From: Hyaloperonospora brassicae
Taxonomy: Eukaryota > Oomycota > Peronosporomycetes > Peronosporales > Peronosporaceae
Length of the DNA: 64,000 bases
Assembly (NCBI GenBank): GCA_947650285.1
Contig: CANTFL010001148.1
Coordinates: 1 to 64,000 of the forward strand
Direction of reading: 5' to 3'
Shown here: in pieces, positions 32,894-46,354 of the stretch
Layout of the letters: each line of letters opens with the position of its first letter
How positions within the stretch are numbered: position 1 is the first letter of the stretch
Program-made: the position numbers and the translations under genes
The notes under the pieces: generated by a model
What the model was told of the DNA's origin: nothing
The model's input: only the letters and a program-made list of their open reading frames with translations
The model's database searches: none

Positions 32894-33664
32894 CTAGATC
32901 GATGATCGGTGAAAAAAACGTTACGCAGCTTTGTCACGATACGCTTCTTCAGTGAAAAGTTGTCTGCTGCTATAAAGCTAGAGGATATGCAATTATAAAA
33001 CGTGAAGTTTGTGTGCTTACTTCGTAATGTAAAGGAGTGGCGATCACAAGTTTCTTTTGATCCCAACACTCTGCTGGCTCCCCGACAACCGACCATACGC
33101 CGGTGTTCCGCTTCTATGCTTGTTTTCTTCCGTACCTTGAGTACATGTTGGTAGGGCGGGCTGCACTCAATTCGATGACTAGATTGACCGTGTATGAGAT
33201 GGGTTGGAGATCATATGAAACTTTTTCACACGACCACAAATGAACTTGTAAAATTCTTGATATGAGCTCTTCTGATCTCAACGAGATCGCCTTTTCCAAT
33301 GTAGAAGCCTGATTCGCGATCCTTCTGACCACTATATCCATTTCGCAATCGTACGATATACGTCCAATTGCAGATGAGGGAGTTAAGATATACCTTACTC
33401 CTGGCCAAATAACCTAGAATCGATTTTATTGGTAATTGGTTGATCGTCTCAGACGTTGGAAGGACAAAAACCCTACATTGAAAGAAGAACGACGTTTGGT
33501 CACTTATAATTAAATTAAGGGACATCCAGGAACGACTGAACCACTTACTAAATCTATGTCGTTTGTTAGGATGGACTATGATTTGTCGCCTTGCGCTGTA
33601 TAAATTTGATTTTTTGTCGAATTCGGTGGCTCACGCTAGATTATCGTGATCTGATCATTCGAAG

Positions 33665-33799
33665 ATCGCGATGCGCGAGATCGCGTCACCCAAGATCATA
33701 TCTTACGAGATTGCATCTTCAAAGACCGCCTCATACAGGACTGCCTTATTCCAGACCGTCTCATCCAAGATCGCGGTGTCCAAGATCTCGGTGTGTCAC
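33665..33799 (+). repeat. 15-bp minisatellite, nine units
   Basis: Nine consecutive 15-bp units in strict phase, consensus near atcgcgtcatccaag, with each unit diverged. Because 15 is a multiple of three, one plus-strand frame (33671-33925) reads it as a five-residue repeat such as IASPK, IISYE, IASSK, TASYR, TVSSK, IAVSK. The 84-residue frame has no signal peptide. Confidence 0.85.
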
Positions 33800-36700
33800 A
33801 CTTACAGCAAAGATAGAACTATTTTGCAGCGCGATCTGCGGTCCACACTAATCGACTTTCTTTACCACGCTACTAACAGCTTTGTTTTGATATCAACAAC
33901 ACAATGTGATCAAAACACGATATGATATGATAGACTTGCAAAGCTTTACAATAACTCCAGGATATTATCCCAGTCTGTGATTCCCTCAGCTTATACCACG
34001 TGTTTCAAAATCTGGGGAATTCATAAATCAATTATTATGACAACATTATTTTAAAATAAGAACATCAAGAATTAATCTATACCTAAGAACATAAAGTAGT
34101 TCGTGATGTTTTAAAGACAACGTACGCATCTAAACATGGATTTTGCTTCGGCAATACTGCAACATTTTATTTTGGATCATTAACGGTGTAGCGCTTTGTA
34201 CATGCGGGATAAAATATATCTTTTCGATCTTCTTTGCATTCCTACGGGATTTATCATACGCAATAAGGCCCTAAAATATATTTAAATGACAATCTATGCT
34301 ATATCAGATTTTTTTTATTATTACTGATTAAATGTCTGGATCGTAGCGAATTTACAGGTGCGCTCCATATACAGCCTTCGTCAACTTCAAACTGTCGAAC
34401 ACAGTTTTTTAGATTGAAGTGACGCACATGAGAAGCTAATATGCTCATGTCTTTTACATCGCTGTATGGACATGTACATCGCAAGGGCACCGAGCGACTA
34501 TTGACGTCAAGCTGCAGATTTGCAAACATAAGTAGATTTAGTGCTTCGATGGAATTTGTGCACCGTTACCTTTCATCTATCAGATGTTTGGATGGTGCGA
34601 TGAGGAAATAAATCTGTTTGAACTTATGCCTTACGTAATTATCATTGAGGAAGGAATCCTCGGATATAAGTGTCGATATGTTGGTCTCCGCAGTTTCTCC
34701 AAACAATTTATCATACTAGTGGGATAACGAAATCGATAAAGAGAAACACTAACGACAGCAGATTTAATTAAATTACTAAATCGTGTTGCCCTTGACTGTC
34801 GCGACCTCGATTGATTTTTTCCAAATTCTATATGCCATTGAGTGTTTTTTGTCGTGTCTACCGACGTAGATTTTTGTGAGGATCAATTTAAACGGTGTAA
34901 AAACCTTCATGTAAAGCATATTTTTGAAATCCAATAAACACTACTCCCAAAGACCGAATGCCAATAGTCTTGACAGAATGCGCCTTGAAAGGATACCTTT
35001 GTCAGTTGCCACAACATCATTACCGATAAAACTTCAGCCACAACCTGGAAGGACATTTCACATCCACTCAAAAATTAGCTATAAATGGCATACTAGTTTG
35101 CATTTAATAATAAGGGGTTGTAGCACTTTACTGCCATAATTACTAGTCCAAAGGCGCCGTTTTCTGTCTACAAAGCCATAAAAGATATATCCCATAAACA
35201 TGTAATTTGCAGCCGTCTTTATTTACAGATCATTTTGAAGACAAAATTAATCATAGGGAATCTATCGATGAGGTCTGTCATTTCCGTATTGTACGTTGAT
35301 CTGTTTTTTTTGGCCTTTAATATGTATTTTTACCTCTATCACCGCATATATGATAAAAGATGATCCCTGTAAGGACTGTAAATATATTATGTTGACAATG
35401 TACCGGTAATTAATGGGACTATCTTTGACCTCCGACTTTGCACATCTACCAAATGGTGCCATAGGTAAACAGAAGGTTCAGAATTCTTTACAACACTTAT
35501 TCTGATACCTTGTGGAAATAGCCTGCTTGACTTCTTCTTAATACTTAACCATAATACCAATCATAATTTTATATGCTGCTGCTTTTATGTAATCTGGATA
35601 CGATTGGAAGCCTGGTCAATTGTCGCAGTACCGCTGCGATATGCCTGTCCTCTTATTGGTTAAAAATTGTGTGCTACTGAGATTTCTCTCATTGCCTCCA
35701 ATTTAAACTACTCCGAGACGGAAGATATTGATTTGATATTGATTATGTAGCGTTCATTGTGTTCGCTATTTTTACGTATCCAGTCGTCCTCCTTGCTTAC
35801 GACATGAGATGAAGTACGTGATAGTAAAAGAAAAAGATCGACAAAAAGATATGTCCTAACAATGGTAGAAGCCGCAAAACGCGACTTTTTCGCTGATTAG
35901 AAACCACGAGGTGGATCATTATAAATTTCCTGGGTCGAAGATGTTGCAACTAAGAACCAAATATCTCCTTCTCGCTGCTTAAACACCAGATAACTGCGTC
36001 TCTGATATACGATAAAAGCAAACGGCAGCCTTTACCTGCCTTTTTTTCTGTTGGAGCCTAAACCCGAATGAAAATTAGTAATAGGACTCCATTTAGAAGT
36101 GATTTTAAGGCAAAGTGTATTTTAAAAATGACATCGAATTCGTATAAAGAAATATTCATAGTCGTCTTTGAATAAGTAGTCTGAATATTTTAATGAGTAA
36201 AGCTTACTCATAGAAAGTAGGTTTAATATTCCCATGATTTTAGTAAGTGTACATGAACGTACGAATTTATTCGTTCCATATTTGTGTGTTGGATTGTACC
36301 GATTAAGTTTAGCTCTATTGCATGATATTACACTATTCGCTGTCTCGGGCTAAACTTAGATATACACACCCATTCTGGAAAAAATCCTGATCTACGTTCA
36401 AGATAACATCAGATCACCAATTTCACTCGTTCCTTTCAATATGGTAAGCCATTATACTAACGTTGCATATTGTAGTGCGAGGCGCTATTTAAAGGAAGAT
36501 ATTGATGATTCATCTGTGCTGTTAGGTGTATAAGTATTTGATAATCAGGCTTACTGTTGAAGTTTATACTATATATTTGACCATATTCTGTATAGTATAC
36601 CGCATTGCGGTTTCGCTTGCTTGCGCTATAAAGTCATAGTACTTCGGCCAACAAATTTTTGTGTAGATTTAGTATTTTACCGAAAAAGTAGGTTTGTGTA

Positions 36701-38947
36701 AGCTTTTGTGTGTTCCTCTTATCATATAAACGGGATTTTAACTTGTTCCCTCATTTCGTCAATCTACGTCACTGCTACAACTTTTGTCTAAGCAATCTAT
36801 GTGATCACATTAAACCCCTCCTCCAAAGACGTCTCTTTGAACGCCCCTAAAGGAAATGTACAATATCAGACCATAGTCTTGAAATTATGCCTAGAATTGA
36901 TTTTTCTTTATAGTCAATTATAATTCGGTGAGTTTGATTGCATCAACTAATATGTTTCACGATCCCGTTTCCAAACATGGTCTTCCTCTTCCCGTCGATC
37001 GAATCAAAATCGTGAGACGCTTTCTGCTCGGTAAACAAAGTTGAATGCTTCTATTGTCGTCAGTGGTAGGGTGAGGTCTCCCATGTCACATTAACTTTAA
37101 ATGGCGTAGGACATGACATAGGAGAGTCAAGTCTGTCTAAGTGACATGGTTTCACGGCGAGAAAACAAGTCCTACCATGATTGTTGTACCGACCTGGCCT
37201 TTCTTGCCGTTTCGAACATAAGGCCTATGCGAACAAGGCAATTCGAGCTTCTACTCCCTTGCTACTACCGATAGTAAATAGTGGCAATTTCAGTTGATTC
37301 GAGTGGTCCGTACACTTGAATATCCGGAACTCATTATAACGTCGCAATCAAAGAATAACACTTTAAATGCGCCACAAAAAACGGACAGATCGGCCTTCAA
37401 CACTATTCCTCGATACCCGTGTTTTCAATAAATACGTGTATACGCTTGTCAATCCCGGATAGGCAAGCCTTTATTTAAAGTGATCTGCAATATGTACGTA
37501 GACTGTATCATATCAGTGCCAACGTTTCGTTACTGTTTACATGACATAGATACCTTAACAACGTCAATGTATACTGTAAAAACAACCCAGACGTCTTTTT
37601 CTCATGACAGCAATCTAGACAACAGTCGTCAAGCATTTGTTCAATTAATCGGTCATCTTAAATGATCAGAATGTTAGGGTCAGCTGTCGCGCATACCGTT
37701 TGCGGTGGTCTGCGCCGCGACTTAATAGAATACAAGCACATTGTCGGTGACAAAGGACATACGAGACAATGAACATATTTATTCGTGATTTATACGTTCA
37801 GAATAACCATCGGAAGTTTGGGAACATATATGAATCTCATCCACTATAGCTGATAAGCGTAAGACAATAACTGAGTCGCCAAATGGCGCTATTCACCGAT
37901 TTTGTTCCATCTTTACTTGATTCTAAAATGTTATAGGGATATTGAAGCCCAAGTGCTAGGTGCATTACAATTACGTTCCTACCTTTCCTGGTTAGCTGAC
38001 ATGTGAAAGCCATTGTAGGTGATACGGTCGTAGCGTTAAATTATTAAGATGAGGTGACATATACGAAATTAAAATGCGGGTGCAACATGGGACCAGCATG
38101 GAATATTATGATAGCTGCTCGTACGCCATGTGCAACTTAGCCTAGTAAAGTTGCAGTGAAGGTGGCCTTCATGTTGCAGTATCGACAGGCGAGGTTAAAA
38201 CTCTCAAATTTTTGCTTTTACTTTCATCTATATGGGCAATGTCAAGTATACCATCTTCCTATATGCTAAAAGTCTAAGGGGGTATATCGGTGGGACATTA
38301 ATGGAAGTCATACCTTCTGTGATGATTGACAGTAAGGAGTACTACCAACGACCATCATCCCCAGATCGGGTCATTGAACCTTTTTATAGTTGTCATTGAG
38401 CTAAGTGTGTACGATTAATATGTGATTCGTAGCATCTACAAATGTGAGGCAAATTGAATAGGTGAACGACGCGACAATATACTACCTTTTGTTTGAAGGT
38501 CATGCACTAATGAATTAAGATAATTGGGCGTTGATTCGTCGACTTCACAAAGCTCTTGCGTTGATAGTCGAGCTATCTGGAATGTTTAAATACTATCATG
38601 CTTATTTGCTCATAAAAATCGCGAGGCTTGAAATCGTCTTGTCCTAAGCTTTTGCGGGCACGAATTACTAATCGCCCGATGCGGAACCAATGAACGACAC
38701 TGTCGCTATTCGTGAGGACAGAGATAAATTTCGATACAATCCCATTGACATAGATACGAGCTGTGGTACCGATATGTTGCCGTCAAATCAGTTTCATAAA
38801 TAATTTTGCAAATTTGAAAACTGTAATATCTCGAACAAGAATCTTCTTGAGACTGTGTCGTACATCTCGATAAGATCTAGCATTTAATTGACTCGAATTA
38901 TCTACCACTTGATCCAGTCCGGCCGTCATCACAAAAATGCGCCACTG
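33800..38947. other. AT-rich gene-free DNA
   Basis: About 5.1 kb. All frames are short; the longest have no domain or signal. No copy of the LTRs and TIRs defined elsewhere in the window was seen. The last four bases, ccac (38944-38947), are the target duplication of the next element. Confidence 0.55.
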
Positions 38948-40762
38948 TGGCAAAGTCATTATTTAAACTTTATGATATGGATCGGTGGCCATCTAATTGA
39001 GGCGCCACGTACTGGTGAAAAATGGCACCAAGTGATCTGGCGATCCGATGAGAGACGGAAGGTGATCCCACGGAGATCGACGGACCGATACAACGGTCGG
39101 CCGAAGGATGGACGTGGAACGGTCTGAGACGAGGCGCAGAAAGGGGTGATTTTCTTGGAACAATCTGGGACGAGTCGCAGACATCGATGATTTCCACGGT
39201 GCAATCTGGGACGAGGGGCTAGATTGAACCAGAAGACCGATCTGAACTGAGAAAGGTACTTCTGAGACCAAGCGATGCGACGTGACTCTGTGACAAAGTT
39301 GCAGCATCCAGGTGATCGAAGATACACATCACCGATCTCCAATGGGAGTACTGATTTAGGCTAATTATGGACCGATCTGGAAGTGGGGATGTTTGTGGGA
39401 GTCCGTGGGACCGTTTTGAGAACTGTGGATGGTCCCATTGTGCGGATAAACCCTTGAGGATGGTATCGGACCATGCACAACGAACGGAAGAACATATAGG
39501 GCCGGATCGCACTGTGTCGATCCTCAACGATCTCGAATTGGGCATCAGATCGGTCATGTTCCCTGCTGATTATGGATATATCGATGATGGAGCTATTGGA
39601 TTGTGATACACATGCTTGTTGAAGGTCCATGAGTGATGTCGCAAAAGTTCAGACCGAAAGAGCCAGTGGAAGCCGGTCAAATTGACGTCACAAAATGGAT
39701 TTAGACACATTCGGCATTTGGATACTATTTTGGACTTTTCGGTACCAAAATTGGGTATTAGGTACCGCATTTGGAATTTGCTCCCTTTTTGGTGTCTAGG
39801 TACGATATCGGGAGTATTGGCGCTATCTTTGGAGCACAGGTCACGAGATTTCGACCCGTGTTCAAGGGGGCGGTCAAGCTTAAAGGTGATATTGGTTTGG
39901 AGAGTGACCTACAGTTTGGAATAGGCTTAAGGATAGGATGGCTATTAATTTGGTTGGATAATAAAACAGTTACCGTTTTTACATATAAAGCACGTCGCAG
40001 ACTTCTCTTCCGGGCAGGATATTTGGCCTCCCGTCGATCAAGAGACGTCGCACGCGCCGTGTTTCGTGTACTCACCTTGGATTGTTTGGCCAAGGTGGGG
40101 TTAAGGTAACTCAACTCAACTCAAACTGCTAGGGTAGCAGCAAACAACGGTAAAGGAAAAGGATTTTGGTTACAAGATCGCGAGGCAGCTCAAGTGGTCA
40201 GAAGATCTGGACAAGGAGCTCAAGACAAGACCGAGCAAGACCGAAGCGATCTACAGGTCAGATCGGCACGTTTCATTTTGGCGAAACAAGCAACCGATAC
40301 ACCCACATTGCGCACTTCCGGCAAGATCAGCCGATACCAAGACCAGATCGGACCGATCCCAACGCAAGATCGACGCAACACTACTATTTGCTGAGTGAAG
40401 ATTTCCGCACAGCAAAGACCCCGATCCCGAAGACAAATCGAGATCGGTGTGATTCAAGATCGAGATCGCGACATCTCCAAATAGAGATCGCCGCGACTCA
40501 AGATCAAGATCGCAGAACCCCGTTCGTGGTGTGAGGATTTCCGCACCGGAAGCGAACGCTCAACCCCGAACCCTCAGCGAGATTGACATCTCCCAAGGCC
40601 GTTACGAAGAGCTCAAGCCAGCCCAACCGACGGGTACACAAGGTGAGCACAAGGTTATAGAGCAAGGCACGGATCGGAGTACCCCCTCCGTGAGTCGGCA
40701 AGTCTGGGCAAGTGGAAGATCGACACCCACTAAAGTAATTTTGTGATATCGACTTCACCACA
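38948..40762 (+). mobile_element. 1.8-kb solo-LTR-like element, copy 1
   Basis: The element begins TGTGGCAAAGTC and ends CTTCACCACA, so it has the TG...CA ends of an LTR with a five-base inverted repeat (TGTGG/CCACA). It is flanked by a perfect 4-bp direct repeat CCAC (38944-38947 and 40763-40766). The same sequence occurs in opposite orientation at 44538-46354, about 99% identical by eye. It contains no gag or pol. A 112-residue frame (39771-40109) is open in both copies but has no domain I know. A tandem of three 22-bp units lies at about 40438-40503. Best explanation: a long solo LTR of a gypsy-like family using 4-bp target duplication; a non-autonomous element with short TIRs is the alternative. 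The sense strand is not determined. Confidence 0.75.
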
Positions 40763-40766
40763 CCAC

Positions 40767-41976
40767 CATCTCTGTTAAATTTTATCTGTCGATTTTGGTC
40801 AAAGCCCTAATATACATTTTTGTCGAGGGCCTCTACGACTTAAACGAACCTGTGTGATATACCATTCTCGACAACTTTATTACCAGGTTGAGACACGGCT
40901 ATTGATATGAGATGTATTAATATATTGGGATACCCTTGCGTGTGCAGTCAAACATAATAATTTAATGAGAAAGATTCGAGAGAAGCATGTGCGTGCATTA
41001 ATTTTATGCCGATATTGACGAGCGCTGGTGCCAGCAGAGCTTAAGAGTACACACTTAAATTATGCTGTATCCCTTATGTTCCTGATATCTAATAAAAAAA
41101 GGTGAATGAGTTGCTCCGAGGACTTAAACTAGTGTTATGTGGTTCATCAGGAGCAAAATAGTATCCGGGTATAGAACAGAATCCGCCGGCATCACAGTAT
41201 AGTTGCCCTAGGTATGATTTAGCGCTGAAAATGAAATGGTGTTATGCGTCCGGCAGAGGATCGACGGCCATTCTGACGAGACGTGGTTGTTGAGGTGTAG
41301 AAAGGTAGGAAATGCTGTCCATTATCTAATGTGGACCTAAACCATATTAATCACGTTCCTACTTAGTACCCATTGAAACTGCCCACTGATTCTGTTCAGA
41401 ATTCGCTATTATTGTAATCCCAGACTAGATATAGGGGCTGTCCGGAGCTCTTCCTGGGTACTCTGCATCTGGATTTGACGTGTTAAAGGATGAGCACTAT
41501 GAGCCCCTAGGTATTGCGCCTCATTCGACGCGTCGTTTGGAACTTCCTGTAAATATATTGATTGATGCTTACTTGATGTTCACCAAAATTGTTTGGTTTT
41601 CGAATAATGCCGTGGTTGCTGGAATGGTATAAAAACTTGATATGATTTGCATTCTCGTGTATGTTAACAGCGAATAGTCCATAAACACTTTATGTTGACA
41701 GGTAACTCCAAATAACTCAGTGCATCTGGTGCATAATCATATATCGCCATTCAATTAATGTCTTGGGGGGTTATTATGTTGTGTATTGTATCCTGCTCGT
41801 ACGGAAATCGCGGCGTAATGAAAAAACCTATTTCAATTTTTGCTTGTGCAAATACGTATACCGTTCAGTAATTCCGAGTGCACACCATTATGTATCGCAT
41901 TGGATTGCCTGTTCTTATCTCTGATCAGCTTAACTTCAGGCTGTAATCGTACATAGGTTTTCCGGGATTTGTTTTG
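40767..41976. other. AT-rich spacer, probable tail of a minus-strand gypsy element
   Basis: Lies downstream (in minus direction) of the integrase remnant ending at 41977. No readable domain; it may hold the decayed integrase C-terminus and LTR. Confidence 0.4.
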
Positions 41977-44442
41977 CTATAAACTCTGACCATTGGTCGT
42001 GTATAACTCTTCGTGGACGCGATAATAGGCAAAGACATTCTTGGTCAAAAGTTTAGCTGTCTTAATTGATACTTGTTTCTGGCCGTAACAAACTTCAAGC
42101 CACCGGTTTGCCCGATAAATCATTATGACATCGGAGTATCCACCTTCGTATAGTCCGATAAGATCAACGTGGATAGTATACAACGGGTTAAACTTCTATT
42201 AGATACGTCGTGGGAAAAATTCCGTGAATTGTTGTTTCCCTTTCTAGAACTTATCTCGCTTGAAGGTAATGCATTGAAGAAAATGTCGGTGATGATTATG
42301 TATGTGCGTCACGTAGAATGTAATTCATATCGTTAGTGTTTCTGATGACTTGGCGGATGGCCGAGGAGTACGTAGGATCAGCCGATCAGGTCTTCCAAAG
42401 AATGTAAGAAGGTATTTTTCGGTGCCTGTACCCTGCAAAATACGCCTATAGAAGTCTTTAGCAATTAGTCTAGATAATTGTTGTTTGCACGATATGACAG
42501 CATGATAAATGCAATCCATTCTTCGTTTTTTTGCGCTAAAAGTTATTGGACCATGCATACCGCACTATATTGTCATATCGAGAGAACTGACTTCGGCTTA
42601 GAGTGATTGACCTTGAAATTTTGCTAATCGCATGCGTTGACAAACATCTGCTCCAATCTCGTTTAACACTTTATTTAAGGTCATCGTCAGGCGATACTAA
42701 GAAAGTAGGAGTTTCTACATCTTAACTCGAAGGCTTTTTCAATTTGAGTAGATCACATTTTTGTTGTCAGCATATACATTTACTGGTAAAGACTCGTTTG
42801 GTATTCGCGTAAAATGTTAACGATAAAAGAAGGTGTCATCTTCGTGGTAGTTTTAAAACCTGGTGCTTGGCTAGGCTGCGTAATAGTCATGTCAAAATCC
42901 TAATGGCTTGTATGGTAAAGGTAAAAAAAAGTTTAGGATTATTCGGGGTCGCTCACGACTCAGTATATCCGGCTTCATAAACTTCTTTCCGGAGATGTGT
43001 ATATGTACCGCTCCTGCGTGGATATCAATCCACGTACCTTCCGATACCGGTTCCCGTCCTCTTCCACTAGACAACCGCGGCGGGCATCGCCTTGCATGAT
43101 ATATCCACTCATCTGAATTTTCAATCACCCGCGTAGATATGGATAGGCTCGTTGATTTCGAAAAAACTAAGAGGACTGCCTTCGCAAAAGCACGCTTGAT
43201 GTCTCAAAAGCCCTTCGTATCGCTCTGTAGCCATGTTTAAAAGCATAAGCGCTTTTGAATCGATATAAAGACTTGTACACAGCTGTATGGATAAGTATTA
43301 TGTCTTATTTGTAACCGATCATTCCTAAGAAGCGTCGAAACTTCTTTTAGTTGCGTGACAATGCGAGCTTTTGAAGACCTGCTTTTTCTTGATGTTTTTT
43401 TCATTTTGCCATCGGTAGATAGCGTTATTTAATGTGATTAATCTATTTGCGTCGGTATTGTGCTTTATATCATTACACTAAATGCCAAAGCTCTGCAGGA
43501 TTTTAAATAAAGAGCGCAAATGCGCGATATGATCTTCGTCTGCAGTATATTAGATCAAAAAACTGCATAGCAGAATCACTATAAACAGCAATATTTTATA
43601 AATGGGATCCATGCGAGCTGGATATATATCAGGGTAAGTTGATATACACATCGTTTGTCGATTGTATTATCGATTGACTATGGGCATACAATAAAAATGA
43701 CAGAGGACGGCTTGTCCAGCTATTCGTCGTGCATAATATAAATTGTATGTGTCAAACTTTTTACAACAGTGTGCGCATTACCAGCGCATGAAAACGCTTT
43801 AAAATTTATTTAACGTAGTATGGCCTCTTTCAAAGGTACTTAATTATCGTGCGATATCTGTCCTAAATACGCGGTGATCCACCGGAACATATGACGCCAA
43901 TTGCGGGTGATGCCATCTGGGCGTCACAAATATGCTTCAATACGTCAGGACTAAGAACCCGCTATATTATCTCTTGTTCTTTGATTTCCTGAATGCGCAC
44001 GATAAATTAGGCCTTCATTTAAAGTTGTTTGTAAGATGCGTAGGTTGGCAGTGTATAATAAAGAAACTCCATTCGCTTCAGGTGTCAGAGAAAAAAATTT
44101 GTACTCAACCGAAAATGCCAGGCGTTTATTCTTTATGTCGGGGTCAATATAGTTGGAAAATATAGCCTCTGGGTGGGATAATGTAGTGTATTCTGCGCTC
44201 ATCTCTTCGGCAAACGCCGCGTCTTCTTGGTTCATTGTACGTCTTCTCGACTTATCTTGCCCTATCTTAAGTCGAATCCACCAATCAACCCATTGCAGTG
44301 TCCGGTCTGTGGAGCTCACAATCAGTCCTAGCACCTTCATGATGTCTACCGATGACCATAAGTTTGCTGCAAGATTTGACTGTTTCGATGAAAGCGTGAT
44401 GATTGTCTCTGGCTTAAGTTGTGAGAAAAAGAATTGTGCCAC
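41977..44442 (-). pseudogene. Ty3/gypsy pol remnant (RT, RNase H, integrase)
   Basis: Minus-strand reading from 44442 gives a Pol segment (VDWWIRLKIGQDKSRRRTMN, IFSNYIDPDIKNKRLAFSVE; 163 open codons). Then come RT palm traces with YTADEDHIAHLRSLFKILQ after a degraded YIDD site (about 43590-43490), the connection block KKFRRFLGMIGYK (about 43365-43320), RNase H traces (about 43240-42900) and integrase: a zinc-region trace MDCIYHAVISCKQQL (42500 region) and LYTIHVDLIGLYEGGYSDVI, MIYRANRWLEV (42183-42090) with the first catalytic Asp. The order fits gypsy. Decay is heavy. Its gag appears at 47431-46760, separated by the element at 44538-46354. Confidence 0.72.
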
Positions 44443-44537
44443 CGCCGTTTGTTGCTTAATATAGTGCGTCGCATTCTGTCGAAGACATATGATAATACGG
44501 TAGCAAACTTTCGACCATGGTTTACTATCCCAGCAAG

Positions 44538-46354
44538 TGTGGTGAAGTCGATCTCACAAAATTACTTTAGTGGGTGTCGATCTTCCACTTGCTCAGACTT
44601 GCCGACTCACGGAGGGGGTACTCCCATCCGTGCCTTGCTCTATAACCTTGTGCTCACCTTGTGTACCCGTCGGTTGGGCTGGCTTGAGCTCTTCGTAACG
44701 GCCTTGGGAGATGTCAATCTCGCTGAGGGTTCAGGGTTGAGCGTTCGCTTCCGGTGCGGAAATCTTCACACCACGAACGGGGTTCTGCGATCTTGATCTT
44801 GAGTCGCGGCGATCTCTATTTGGAGATGTCGCGATCTCGATCTTGAATCACACCGATCTCGATTTGTCTTCGGGACCGGGGTCTTTGCTGTGCGGAAATC
44901 TTCACTCAGCAAATAGTAGTGTTGCGTCGATCTTGCGTTGGGATCGGTCCGATCTGGTCTTGGTATCGGCTGATCTTGCCGGAAGTGCGCAATGTGGGTG
45001 TATCGGTTGCTTGTTTCGCCAAAATGAAACGTGCCGATCTGACCTGTAGATCGCTTCGGTCTTGCTCGGTCTTGTCTTGAGCTCCTTGTCCAGATCTTCT
45101 GACCACTTGAGCTGCCTCGCGATCTTGTAACCAAAATCCTTTTCCTTTACCGTTGTTTGCTGCTACCCTAGCAGTTTGAGTTGAGTTGAGTTACCTTAAC
45201 CCCACCTTGGCCAAACAATCCAAGGTGAGTACACGAAACACGGCGCGTGCGACGTCTCTTGATCGACGGGAGGCCAAATATCCTGCCCGGAAGAGAAGTC
45301 TGCGACGTGCTTTATATGTAAAAACGGTAACTGTTTTATTATCCAACCAAATTAATAGCCATCCTATCCTTAAGCCTATTCCAAACTGTAGGTCACTCTC
45401 CAAACCAATATCACCTTTAAGCTTGACCGCCCCCTTGAACACGGGTCGAAATCTCGTGACCTGTGCTCCAAAGATAGCGCCAATACTCCCGATATCGTAC
45501 CTAGACACCAAAAAGGGAGCAAATTCCAAATGCGGTACCTAATACCCAATTTTGGTACCGAAAAGTCCAAAATAGTATCCAAATGCCGAATGTGTCTAAA
45601 TCCATTTTGTGACGTCAATTTGACCGGCTTCCACTGGCTCTTTCGGTCTGAACTTTTGCGACATCACTCATGGACCTTCAACAAGCATGTGTATCACAAT
45701 CCAATAGCTCCATCATCGATATATCCATAATCAGCAGGGAACATGACCGATCTGATGCCCAATTCGAGATCGTTGAGGATCGACACAGTGCGATCCGGCC
45801 CTATATGTTCTTCCGTTCGTTGTGCATGGTCCGATACCATCCTCAAGGGTTTATCCGCACAATGGGACCATCCACAGTTCTCAAAACGGTCCCACGGACT
45901 CCCACAAACATCCCCACTTCCAGATCGGTCCATAATTAGCCTAAATCAGTACTCCCATTGGAGATCGGTGATGTGTATCTTCGATCACCTGGATGCTGCA
46001 ACTTTGTCACAGAGTCACGTCGCATCGCTTGGTCTTAGAAGTACCTTTCTCAGTTCAGATCGGTCTTCTGGTTCAATCTAGTCCCTCGTCCCAGATTGCA
46101 CCGTGGAAATCATCGATGTCTGCGACTCGTCCCAGATTGTTCCAAGAAAATCACCCCTTTCTGCGCCTCGTCTCAGACCGTTCCACGTCCATCCTTCGGC
46201 CGACCGTTGTATCGGTCCGTCGATCTCCGTGGGATCACCTTCCGTCTCTCATCGGATCGCCAGATCACTTGGTGCCATTTTTCACCAGTACGTGGCGCCT
46301 CAATTAGATGGCCACCGATCCATATCATAAAGTTTAATTAATGACTTTTCCACA
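44538..46354 (-). mobile_element. 1.8-kb solo-LTR-like element, copy 2 (inverted)
   Basis: Reverse orientation of 38948-40762: starts TGTGGTGAAGTC and ends CTTTTCCACA. It is flanked by its own perfect 4-bp direct repeat CAAG (44534-44537 and 46355-46358), different from that of copy 1, so the two copies were inserted separately. By eye they differ at roughly a dozen positions in 1.8 kb, indicating recent activity of the family compared with the decayed DNA around. The 112-residue frame is present here at 45529-45191 (minus). The insertion separates gag and pol of an old minus-strand gypsy element. Confidence 0.78.

Larger units (their letters stand above)
29828..33664. other. AT-rich gene-free DNA
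   Basis: About 3.8 kb with stops in all frames every few dozen codons. It holds only simple repeats (31624-31651 and 32861-32893). Minus frames at 33525-33114 have a faint look of an integrase tail (YIVRLRNGY, GKGDLVEIRRAHIKNF) but not enough to call. Confidence 0.55.

Noticed and set aside
32854..33096. Minus-strand gene of 80 aa
   Set aside because: Its end is an Ile/Val run created by the GAC/GAT repeat; no family features.
33114..33525. Gypsy integrase tail on the minus strand
   Set aside because: Only weak motif likeness (GDLVEIRRAH), with no flanking pol domains on that strand.
38948..46354. One giant palindrome or segmental inverted duplication
   Set aside because: Each arm has its own 4-bp target duplication (CCAC and CAAG) exactly at TG...CA ends, so two independent insertions explain the pattern better.
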